Source: JAJTHY01 sp964458795 (GTDB lineage: Bacteria; Pseudomonadota; Alphaproteobacteria; Rickettsiales; Midichloriaceae). From it: a stretch of 17,933 nt of DNA. Position numbers and translations under genes: made by a program. Of this stretch, positions 1 to 6,979 are shown piece by piece (within the stretch, counting starts at the first letter, position 1; each line of letters opens with the position of its first letter). The stretch covers positions 1 to 17,933 of the forward strand of contig CAYWJW010000033.1 of assembly GCA_964458795.1 (NCBI GenBank), in the 5' to 3' direction. Under the pieces are notes generated by a model that saw nothing but the letters and a program-made list of their open reading frames with translations, was not told the DNA's origin and ran no database searches.

Positions 1-190
<190 letters not shown>

Positions 191-203
191 CAACGACAAT
201 AAT

Positions 204-225
204 ATTAGATATTCACGTATCTAAT
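204..225 (+). other. Hairpin just after 16S rRNA
   Basis: A perfect 8-bp stem, ATTAGATA (204-211) with TATCTAAT (218-225), loop TTCACG, starts 14 nt after the predicted 16S end. It is followed by CAGTC and seven A residues, not a T-run, so it is not a classical intrinsic terminator. A second stem at 227-252 has a T-run in its 3' arm. Together they may stabilise or process the 16S precursor, or end transcription. The role is inferred. Confidence 0.45.
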
Positions 226-306
226 CAGTCAAAAAAATAGATTTTTGCGACTACCGTCTTTGAATCACGTTCTGCAATTTTATTATCAGCTATAGTGCCA
301 TTCTAG

Positions 307-334
307 GTCATTCCAGACTTGATCCGGAATCCAG
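307..334. repeat. Dispersed palindrome, degenerate copy (GTCATNCC family)
   Basis: GTCATTCCAGA, then CTTGA, then TCCGGAATCCAG. The arms ATTCCnGA/TCnGGAAT pair except at one position, around loop CTTGA. The frame GTCATNCC...CTTGA...GGNATCC is shared with the copies at 10993-11019 and 17897-17925, so this is a diverged member of one family. Confidence 0.6.
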
Positions 335-514
335 CTCACTGCTAATAACTTATGGAAGTAGCAGTATTGATGCGTTTCAACTTAGAATAATCGACTCAAA
401 TCTGAAACTGATTAAGGATCGATATAGCCTTTGTAAAGCTTTTGGAGCTATAAATTCCAGTAAATAACCTTATCATAAACAAAAACAATTCTCAAAATTT
501 ATGGAGACTAAAAG

Positions 515-1219
515 ATGTTAGAAAAATTGACATTAGATGTTGGAGTCTATCAAGTAATGCAAAGGCTTGATACAGCTTCCCGCGCAAAATTTGCGATGTG
601 CACAAAAGTTTTATACAATGCTCTTTTACCTACATTTAGTTTTGAACAGTATAAATCAGATTATGATAATGATTTAAGTATTCTAGTAGCTTTATATTGG
701 GAAGACTTCAATGAGAGAAGACTTAGGAATAGTAACTTATCTTTGATAAAAAGCTTTGAAGAAGCTTCTGCGGTCTATGCTGCAGTTACGATTAATGGTG
801 TTTCTGATTTATTCAGCTTAATTCTTAAAGTTACGGCTTTAGGAACGGGCATGAATGCAGAAGCATTTAAATATGTAGTTAATTTATTACCTGATATCAA
901 TGAGCGGCACAATAGCGGGAATTCGGCCTTGCATTTTGCAATGATTGGAGGAAATGTAACCTACATAAAATTGCTGATTAAGGCTCATGCAAATACTAAT
1001 ATGCAAAATAATAAAGGTGATACACCAATGCATTTTTCTATAGTTAAGGATTCATTACTATTAAAAATATTAATTAATGCGAATGCTAATCCCTTTATCA
1101 TTAACAATAAAGGGCAGTCACCTCTTCGTTTGGCTGAAGTTCACGAGCGCTATGATTGCATGCAAGCATTGCTTGATTATCAAGAGAAGCTTGAAAACCA
1201 AGTAATGCCTACTCTTTAA
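515..1219 (+). CDS. Small ankyrin-repeat protein with F-box-like N-terminus (234 aa)
   Basis: Ankyrin repeats occupy roughly residues 134-227, with recognisable units at SALHFAMIGGNVTYIKLLIK and then at TPMHF and SPLRLAE; the typical turn GNVTYIKLLIKAHAN is present. The segment at about 105-132 may be a degenerate first repeat. The N-terminus (residues 5-38) matches the F-box pattern by eye: LTLDV, then QVMQRLD, a small/polar linker, then AKFAMCTKVLYNALLP. No signal peptide or membrane helix is seen. An N-terminal F-box followed by ankyrins is the layout of Legionella AnkB, which recruits host SCF ubiquitin ligase, so a secreted effector role is plausible but inferred. The start is supported by GGAG at 502-505, 9 nt upstream. 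A dispersed repeat begins immediately after the stop. The ankyrin call is firm; the F-box call is tentative. Confidence 0.85.
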   Translation: MLEKLTLDVGVYQVMQRLDTASRAKFAMCTKVLYNALLPTFSFEQYKSDYDNDLSILVALYWEDFNERRLRNSNLSLIKSFEEASAVYAAVTINGVSDLFSLILKVTALGTGMNAEAFKYVVNLLPDINERHNSGNSALHFAMIGGNVTYIKLLIKAHANTNMQNNKGDTPMHFSIVKDSLLLKILINANANPFIINNKGQSPLRLAEVHERYDCMQALLDYQEKLENQVMPTL

Positions 1220-1301
1220 ATATATATTTTTTGGCTTAGGAACTTCAATAGAGCAGAATGGTGGGGTATACTAATAAATATAAGATCAGAAAAATGTGCT
1301 T
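1220..1301 (+). repeat. Dispersed ~75-bp element, copy 1
   Basis: Starts at the stop codon of the small ankyrin gene. An AT-rich lead is followed by AGGAACTTCAATAG (1238-1251), a variable 15-nt stretch, then GGTATACTAATAAATATAAG (1265-1284) and ATCAGA. It aligns along its length with 10841-10920 and, more weakly, with 6839-6912. TTCAAT (1244-1249) and TATACT (1267-1272) are separated by 17 nt, so the element could contain a sigma70-type promoter. Confidence 0.7.
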
Positions 1302-1354
1302 AAAGAGATAATAATCCTAAACTTTACAAAATCCTAACTGGAAATGGTATAACA

Positions 1355-1363
1355 TGCTATAAT
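1355..1363 (+). promoter_or_regulatory. Extended -10 promoter for the 248-residue membrane protein
   Basis: TGCTATAAT is a perfect extended -10 (TGn-TATAAT), 34 nt before the ATG at 1398. No convincing -35 box lies 16-18 nt upstream, which is normal for extended -10 promoters. The predicted transcription start is about 1370. Confidence 0.6.
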
Positions 1364-1397
1364 TCTGTTTAGAGTCATATAAAATGTATGGGATTAT

Positions 1398-2144
1398 ATG
1401 AAGTTTAGAATGATAAAGCCTAAAAAGATGCTAAAGTATATTGATCGTGCTATAGTGGGCAGCATACTAGGAATATCTCTTGTAGCCGGCAAATTGGGCT
1501 ATGTTAGTTATAGAACTAGCTTTACATTCTTATTTTCTTATTCAAAGTTAGCTGCTAGAGAATCTCACTTAGATGATATAATAAAAGAGTTAAGCTCTGA
1601 AAATAGCTGTCTACAACCCCGTTATAACGAAGATCATAAGAAGAGATCTCAGCAGATAATGAGTGAAATGATTAGAATTGAAGGTTTGAAAGCCGAAGAT
1701 TATGTATCACAAAGTGCTACTTTTGCTACTGTTGTGGAATTCTTTATGTACTCGGCTATAGATAGAGAAAATGAGATATTAATAGTAGGGGGATGGATTT
1801 TTTTAATGGAGTTTATTTCCAGAAAGGTTTTGGATAATTATCATTATCAGGAAGAAGATAGTGAAAGGCAAAACCGTCTCAGGAATTGCAACTCGCTTAA
1901 AAACAACTTACTTATCACTTATTTTAGTTTTTTAAGTGCAGTTACAGTAGTCGCACCAGTCTTAGTGGCTAATATCTTCTTGCAAAATTATGAGCAACGT
2001 ATAGCAGATTTGGTGAGCCCTATCCCAATTGTAGGTAGGCTATGTTTTATAGTGACAGATCCTTTGATATATGAAGGGATATTCCAAGCCGTTATAGGAA
2101 AAGTTTTAGATCATTGCGATTATACCCGCGAAGTTCAGATCTAA
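1398..2144 (+). CDS. Orphan membrane protein of unknown function (248 aa)
   Basis: I do not recognise this protein. It has a basic N-terminus (KFRMIKPKKMLKY) followed by hydrophobic stretches at about residues 18-36, 106-120, 127-140, 170-195 and 205-222. The segment from about 47 to 100 is charged and probably helical. Positive N-terminal charge before the first helix fits inner-membrane insertion with the N-terminus inside. It stands alone between the small ankyrin gene (same strand, 178 nt upstream) and the convergent transporter gene (ends 42 nt downstream). It has its own extended -10 promoter. The ribosome binding site is weak (GGGA at 1390-1393). The start context TATGG..TATATGAA resembles that of the large ankyrin gene. 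No transport or enzyme motif is visible. Confidence 0.75.
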   Translation: MKFRMIKPKKMLKYIDRAIVGSILGISLVAGKLGYVSYRTSFTFLFSYSKLAARESHLDDIIKELSSENSCLQPRYNEDHKKRSQQIMSEMIRIEGLKAEDYVSQSATFATVVEFFMYSAIDRENEILIVGGWIFLMEFISRKVLDNYHYQEEDSERQNRLRNCNSLKNNLLITYFSFLSAVTVVAPVLVANIFLQNYEQRIADLVSPIPIVGRLCFIVTDPLIYEGIFQAVIGKVLDHCDYTREVQI

Positions 2145-2186
2145 TACCAAGGCCCACAAATAACTGCACATATGCTGACATTAAAA

Positions 2187-3248
2187 CTAACTCTGGTCAA
2201 ACTCAGCTTCAAGTTCTTGAATTTGTTGCTCTTGCCTTTCCAATGCACGTTTCTTTTTCATCTTCTTGCGTTCTGATTTAAAGAGGAAAAGACCTGCGCC
2301 TATGATCAATGCATAGCCAAAGTATGATGGAGTTAGTGGAACTTCCATGAAAAACAAATATCCAAAGATGCCTGCGAATACAAGTCTTGAGTATTCGAAA
2401 GGAATCACTATTGAAAGCTCAGCATGTTTTAAGGCTTTGAAATGTCCAATAACATGTAAAAAGTAACAAAGTGCAAGTACAGCAATAAATAGTAAATGCC
2501 TGAGTGTTATGCCTAGGGTTGAGAAATCGATGAAGCTATGTGGATACTTTATATCTATAGCACCAGCTACATGATAGGCAATATCCCAATTCATAAATGC
2601 AATTGGGAAGGCTATTATAGAGGAGAATAGCATAACATAAAATAGTTGTACTTTTGTTTTCTCAGTCTTGCCAAGTATCTTAATTACTGTGCTATTAAGT
2701 GACCAGAAGCCGATTGCTAAGAATACAAATGCGTAGTAAGCGTTAACATTTGTATTTAACTCGTAATGCTTTCCACTCATAAAGCTGATAAGCCATAAGA
2801 TGTAGTCAGGTTTAATTATTAGAATAGCGCCTATAAAGCTTGCAACAATCACGAAGAACTTAGTTTTTGTGGCCGCTTCTTTGAAATACAGAATGCCAAT
2901 AATTAGAAGGATAATTTGCTCAAGGTAAGCAACTGCCGTAACATCAGAGAGCCCTATGTGTTTGATTGCGTAAAACATAGAGAGTGAGCCAAATACACTC
3001 AAGAATCCTCTGAATACATGCAACCAAATTCGATCGGTTTTTAGGTCCTTGAACCCACCCCACAAGCACCAGGGAATAACGGATATGAAAAGAGTAAATT
3101 TGTAAAGGAAAACAACGACATTGGAGTTAACTTCTTTGGTTAATTCCTTTATCACAGCATAAAGTACGGATAGTGCCACTGCATGAAGTAGCATCATAGC
3201 AATCCCAAAAAGATTGTTTTGGAAAAATTGATTAGACTGTCTGTTCAT
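2187..3248 (-). CDS. EamA/RhaT-family (drug/metabolite transporter superfamily) permease
   Basis: A 353-residue protein with about ten hydrophobic helices arranged as two similar halves, the EamA pattern. The first-half hallmark FRGFLSVFGSLSMFYAIKHI followed by LSDVTAVAYLEQIILLIIGI is typical, as is the second-half ending PFEYSRLVFAGIFGYLFFME. The last ~28 residues (about 326-353) form a highly charged, probably coiled tail rich in K, R, E and Q. Rickettsiales use members of this family to import host metabolites; the Rickettsia S-adenosylmethionine importer is one. The substrate cannot be read from sequence. It overlaps the kinase gene by 4 nt (ATGA) and has a strong AGGAG at 3259-3255 inside the kinase gene, so it is translationally coupled as the last gene of the operon. 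No clear terminator follows before the convergent gene. Confidence 0.88.
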   Translation of the reverse strand: MNRQSNQFFQNNLFGIAMMLLHAVALSVLYAVIKELTKEVNSNVVVFLYKFTLFISVIPWCLWGGFKDLKTDRIWLHVFRGFLSVFGSLSMFYAIKHIGLSDVTAVAYLEQIILLIIGILYFKEAATKTKFFVIVASFIGAILIIKPDYILWLISFMSGKHYELNTNVNAYYAFVFLAIGFWSLNSTVIKILGKTEKTKVQLFYVMLFSSIIAFPIAFMNWDIAYHVAGAIDIKYPHSFIDFSTLGITLRHLLFIAVLALCYFLHVIGHFKALKHAELSIVIPFEYSRLVFAGIFGYLFFMEVPLTPSYFGYALIIGAGLFLFKSERKKMKKKRALERQEQQIQELEAEFDQS

Positions 3249-5206
3249 GGTTCGCTCCTATATAATGGTAATGTAAATCTTACTTCAATTCCTTCATCAA
3301 GAGGTTTGACAGTTATCAAGCCTCCATGATCTTCGATAATTTTTTTGACAATCGCAAGTCCTAAACCGGTGCCTTTAGGTTTTGTGGTGACATAAGGTTC
3401 AAAAATTTTTTCGAGCACTTCAGCACTCATTCCTATGCCATTATCGGATATACGAATTTCTGCGAAATCTTTACCTTTCTGAGTGATTTCTAATGAAATT
3501 AAACCATGAAAATTTTTTAAATGCTCTGAACTTTTTTGATCTATGGATTCGGCAGCATTTTTTAGTATGTTTAACAGTACTTGTGAGATCTGCATAGAGT
3601 CACAGCTTACATAGCACTTCTTACCAGCATTTGAAATAAACTCATAATCAATATTTTTAGTAGCTACTTTCTGTGAGAATAGTAGTTCCTTTGCAATGAG
3701 AAGCAGATCATGTTTCTTAATTTTAGGTGTAGGGATACGGGCAAACTCTACAAATTCTTCAACTATGCATCCTATATCCTGTACATGCTTTATTATTGTG
3801 GTTATGTATTTATCAAAATTCTTAGGATCATCTTTGATTTGAGATAGATATTTGGTCTTAATACGTTCAGCCGCAAGTATTATAGGGGTTAGCGGGTTCT
3901 TAATCTCGTGGGCTATTCTCCTTGCCACATCTCCCCAAGCAGAGGAGCGCTGAGCTGAAACTAATTCAGTGATATCATCAAAGGTAATTATTATGGTCTG
4001 AACTTTTCCAGCTTCATCCGGCAGTATACCAATGCGAGCAAAAAGATGGAAAATTGATCCATCACGATTTATCTTCAAATTACTTTGAGTAATGCCATCA
4101 GTGGTTTTTACGGATTTTTTAACTAGCTCAGTAAGCTCTGGAAATATGGTATCTATAGTAGCATTTTTAGGTATGAGTTTTAGTTTTAAAAGGTTTTTTG
4201 CGGATTGATTAACTAAGAGTATCTTATTTGAATTATCCAAGGTTATAACGCCGGCTGAAACTTCAGACAGAATTTTTTCAATAAATCGCCTGCGCTCATC
4301 GATTATCTTGTTAAATTTCATCAGTTCTGAACGCTGATGTGCAAGAGTTTCAGTCATCTGATTAAAAGCGCGTGTAAGTACGGCTGTTTCATCCTTGCCT
4401 TGTGTTTCTGGAAGTTTATGACTAAAGTCACCAGCTTTTAGTTTTTTAGTAGCTTCTACAAGATCGTTGAGTGGACGTGTGATGAAAACAGCCAATCTTC
4501 GGCCTAGAACTAGCGATATAGAGCATAGAATTATAAAAGCTATTATAAATATTATCTCAAGCTTAAGCTGAGTAGATTTAAGTTCTGTCATTAAATGGTT
4601 ATATTTAAGGGCTGATCCTTGGGTGTTTTTGGAATAGTCTATTATAGATTGATCAACATAGCGCCCTACTAGAAGATAGGTGTTTAAAAAGTGGGAAAGT
4701 TTGATAACGGCCCGTACTTTATCTTCATTTATGCTGTTTATTATTACCACCTCGCCATTGTCAGCTTCCATGAGCTCAGCTTCTGGAAGGCGTTCAAAGG
4801 CAAAGGCAAAAGCAAAAGAATTCTTTGCAATAATGCGATCATATTGGAATACTACAATTTCAGATAAATTGCGTAGCTCAGCTTGCTTATCCAAAAAAGG
4901 AGTGAAGAAAGCTGGCTCTTCAAGTAATGCATTGTAATTTTTTTCAATGTCCTTGGCTAGTGCAAATGTATCTGCCCTTATATTATCCTTATGCTCTTTT
5001 AGATATCTATCGGCAATTTCGACAGTTTGAGAGATAGATTTACTAATTTGCTCATCAAACAATGATTGCACTCCAATTTTATAATAGGCAGTTGCCAAGG
5101 TGGCAATCAAGATGGTTGGTACTATGGTTATAAATAGAGTGATTAGGATAATAATTTTCTTGCTCAGGCTACTGTTCAGATAATGATTTCTTAAGTAGCT
5201 GATCAT
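3245..5206 (-). CDS. ntrY: NtrY-like membrane sensor histidine kinase
   Basis: A 653-residue protein with the NtrY layout. It has membrane helix 1 (about 17-40), an extracytoplasmic sensor region (about 41-214), helix 2 (about 215-237), HAMP (about 238-290) and PAS (about 305-415). The dimerisation/phosphoacceptor motif HEIKNPLTP follows, with His433 as the predicted phosphorylation site. The ATPase domain has an N box (NILKNAAESID), G1 (DNGIGM) and G2 (GTGLGLAIVKKIIEDHGG). All catalytic motifs are intact. The expected partner is the response regulator NtrX, which is not in this window. NtrY/NtrX is one of the few two-component systems kept in Rickettsiales. The gene starts 5 nt after secD stops and overlaps the transporter start. 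A hexanucleotide run (4797-4820) encodes a short FAFAFAF stretch in the sensor region. Confidence 0.93.
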   Translation of the reverse strand: MISYLRNHYLNSSLSKKIIILITLFITIVPTILIATLATAYYKIGVQSLFDEQISKSISQTVEIADRYLKEHKDNIRADTFALAKDIEKNYNALLEEPAFFTPFLDKQAELRNLSEIVVFQYDRIIAKNSFAFAFAFERLPEAELMEADNGEVVIINSINEDKVRAVIKLSHFLNTYLLVGRYVDQSIIDYSKNTQGSALKYNHLMTELKSTQLKLEIIFIIAFIILCSISLVLGRRLAVFITRPLNDLVEATKKLKAGDFSHKLPETQGKDETAVLTRAFNQMTETLAHQRSELMKFNKIIDERRRFIEKILSEVSAGVITLDNSNKILLVNQSAKNLLKLKLIPKNATIDTIFPELTELVKKSVKTTDGITQSNLKINRDGSIFHLFARIGILPDEAGKVQTIIITFDDITELVSAQRSSAWGDVARRIAHEIKNPLTPIILAAERIKTKYLSQIKDDPKNFDKYITTIIKHVQDIGCIVEEFVEFARIPTPKIKKHDLLLIAKELLFSQKVATKNIDYEFISNAGKKCYVSCDSMQISQVLLNILKNAAESIDQKSSEHLKNFHGLISLEITQKGKDFAEIRISDNGIGMSAEVLEKIFEPYVTTKPKGTGLGLAIVKKIIEDHGGLITVKPLDEGIEVRFTLPLYRSEP

Positions 5207-5211
5207 ATTAT

Positions 5212-6759
5212 CTATATGATTATTTTTGTTGGTCGATACTTTCTAAACCAAAGTGATATTATTACCTTGGTTACTGTAACGGCGGTAAACATTGAACATA
5301 GTATTCCAACTATCAAAGTTACTGCAAAGCCTTTAACGGGGCCAGCAGCAAAAACATATAGAATTACTCCTGCAAGCACTGTGGTAATATTAGAGTCTAG
5401 TATTGTTGCAAATGCCATTTCATAGCCGGTTTCAATTGCTGCAAGGGCAGAACGTCCTTTTGCTAATTCTTCGCGAATACGCTCAAATATTAGAACGTTA
5501 GCATCAACAGCCATTCCTAAAGTAAGCACAATACCTGCAATTCCGGACATAGTTAGAGTGGCATCAAAAATGGAGAGCACGGCTATAATCATGAAGAAAT
5601 TCAATGCCAGAGCAATATTTGCTACCATTCCAAACCAATAGTAAAATATAAACATGAACACAAGTACTAAAGCTCCGCCAAGCATACCAGCATGAGCACC
5701 AGATCTGATAGAATCAGACCCTAAGCTAGGACCAACACTGCGTTCCTCAGCTATTTTAAGTGGAACAGGTAGTGCGCCAGCGCGCAATAATAACGCGAGT
5801 TCATTGGCAGAAGCTATAGTAAAGCTTCCCGAAATCCGGCTATTGCCGCCAAGTATTGGTTCTTTGATAACTGGAGCGCTGATAACCACGTTATCAAGAA
5901 CAATCGCAAAAGCGCGGCCAACGTTTTTTGAACTAGCCTCAGCAAATAATTTAGCGCCAAGCTGATTAAGCTTGAAGTTAACCACAGGAGTTCCATTATC
6001 GACGCTGGTTTGTGCATCGACAAGCATGTCACCAGTGAGTAATGGTCTATTTTGCACAGCTATATTTACTATTCTCCCAGTTCTATCATCCTCAAGCGGG
6101 AGCACCTTCACTCCTTGAGTGTGTTCATTTGCATTGGCTACTACTAAATGAAAGCCAAGTTTAGCAGTTTTGCCGAGTAAATGCTTTATTTGATTAGGAT
6201 CATCAATTCCAGGAACTTGTAGAAGTATGTAATTATCTCCCTGACGTTGTACATCTATCTCCTTGGTTCCAGTTTCATCAACACGACGACTAATAATTTC
6301 CATAGTCTGTTGAGCCAGTTGATGCCGTTGCTCTTTTAGCATATCCTGGTTGCGAGATAAAATAAGTTTATCACCTGACGCAGCAATATCAAAATTGCGA
6401 GCAACTATTTCGCGAATAAGTTTTTTAAGAGGCTCCAATTGAGTTGGATCCACAGCTTCAATTAGCATCCCATTGTCTGGAAGTAGTTTGGCTTCCTTAA
6501 GTGCAATCTTCCCCGAGCGAGCCGCGAGCCTAATTTGACCTAGATATTTATCAGTAAGCTCTCGATCATAGCTTTCAAACTGCATTTCTAGCAATAGATA
6601 AGCCCCACCCCTAAGGTCGAGGCCGAGATTTACGCGTTTAGATGGAAGAAAGCTAGCTAGAGGGCTGCCTGGGGCTACAAACGTGGATGCTGAAAACAAA
6701 AATGCACCTAGGATAACGCACAGGCACATCAGCAGCTTCCAATATGGAACCTTAAGCAT
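5212..6759 (-). CDS. secD: Protein translocase subunit SecD
   Basis: A 515-residue inner-membrane protein that, with SecF, uses the proton-motive force to help SecYEG complete export. It has an N-terminal helix (about 8-28), the conserved VNLGLDLRGGAYLLLEM segment, the large periplasmic P1 region (including TGTKEIDVQRQGDNYILLQV and PGIDDP), and a C-terminal block of five helices (about 350-505) with the diagnostic GMAVDANVLIFERIREEL. The length is close to other rickettsial SecD proteins and shorter than E. coli SecD (615), as expected for alphaproteobacteria. secF and yajC are not adjacent here; secD leads an operon with the ntrY-like kinase 5 nt downstream. The start ATG lies just before the signal-anchor helix. 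The upstream ribosome binding site is weak (GTGAG). Confidence 0.97.
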   Translation of the reverse strand: MLKVPYWKLLMCLCVILGAFLFSASTFVAPGSPLASFLPSKRVNLGLDLRGGAYLLLEMQFESYDRELTDKYLGQIRLAARSGKIALKEAKLLPDNGMLIEAVDPTQLEPLKKLIREIVARNFDIAASGDKLILSRNQDMLKEQRHQLAQQTMEIISRRVDETGTKEIDVQRQGDNYILLQVPGIDDPNQIKHLLGKTAKLGFHLVVANANEHTQGVKVLPLEDDRTGRIVNIAVQNRPLLTGDMLVDAQTSVDNGTPVVNFKLNQLGAKLFAEASSKNVGRAFAIVLDNVVISAPVIKEPILGGNSRISGSFTIASANELALLLRAGALPVPLKIAEERSVGPSLGSDSIRSGAHAGMLGGALVLVFMFIFYYWFGMVANIALALNFFMIIAVLSIFDATLTMSGIAGIVLTLGMAVDANVLIFERIREELAKGRSALAAIETGYEMAFATILDSNITTVLAGVILYVFAAGPVKGFAVTLIVGILCSMFTAVTVTKVIISLWFRKYRPTKIII

Positions 6760-6800
6760 AACTTAACTCACAGTAAATTTAGTAAACTTTTAAACGCTAT

Positions 6801-6835
6801 TTGCATAAATTGCAAGTGCTATGAGCTCTTCATAG
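6801..6835. other. Two inverted repeats in the secD / ankyrin divergent region
   Basis: TTGCA-TAAAT-TGCAA (6801-6815) and CTATGA-GCTCT-TCATAG (6819-6835) are adjacent perfect inverted repeats 42-76 nt upstream of the secD start. They could be operators or leader hairpins for the secD operon. No clear secD promoter was recognised; the TATACT at 6839-6834 on the minus strand is the best -10 candidate and overlaps the second repeat. Confidence 0.35.
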
Positions 6836-6838
6836 TAT

Positions 6839-6912
6839 AAAAAATATTTAACGCAGGGACTTCCATAGCCACTACCAAATCAGATACAATGCCAAATGTA
6901 AGATAAAAAAGT
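6839..6912 (+). repeat. Dispersed ~75-bp element, copy 3 (upstream of the large ankyrin gene)
   Basis: AAAATATTT, then CAGGGACTTCCATAG (6854-6868), a variable stretch, TACAAT (6885-6890) and AAATGTAAGAT (6894-6904). The first 30 nt are nearly identical to the copy at 10841-10870, and the second half is diverged but alignable. Copies 3 and 2 are direct repeats flanking the large ankyrin gene. Confidence 0.65.
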
Positions 6913-6919
6913 ATGAGGA

Positions 6920-6935
6920 TTAACCAAAAATTAAC
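6920..6935 (+). promoter_or_regulatory. CtrA-type binding site upstream of the large ankyrin gene
   Basis: TTAACCAAAAATTAAC matches TTAA-N7-TTAAC exactly, with the favoured TTAACC first half. It lies 45-60 nt before the ATG at 6980. A TATTTT at 6941-6946 is a possible -10 box. Binding by CtrA is inferred from the alphaproteobacterial consensus. Confidence 0.55.
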
Positions 6936-6979
6936 TTTTTTATTTTACGGTTAAGTAATAGCGGGGATGGTATGGTTAT

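Larger units (their letters stand above)
191..514. other. 16S downstream spacer without tRNA or 23S
   Basis: This 324-base stretch has no credible ORF, tRNA or 23S start. It holds a hairpin at 204-225, an imperfect stem at 227-252 (AGTC plus an A-run pairing with a T-run plus GACT), and a degenerate copy of a dispersed palindrome at 307-334. A TATAAA at 449-454 could be a -10 box for the following ankyrin gene, but no good -35 box was found. The ankyrin gene has a clear GGAG ribosome binding site at 502-505. Confidence 0.7.

Noticed and set aside
1300..1314. TTAA-N7-ATAA upstream of the 248-residue membrane protein
   Set aside because: One mismatch in the second half and no following C; too weak to call a CtrA-type site in AT-rich DNA.
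4797..4820. Hexanucleotide GCAAAR repeats in the ntrY-like gene, considered as phase-variation tract
   Set aside because: The unit is 6 nt, so slippage adds or removes whole codons (FA) and cannot switch the gene off.
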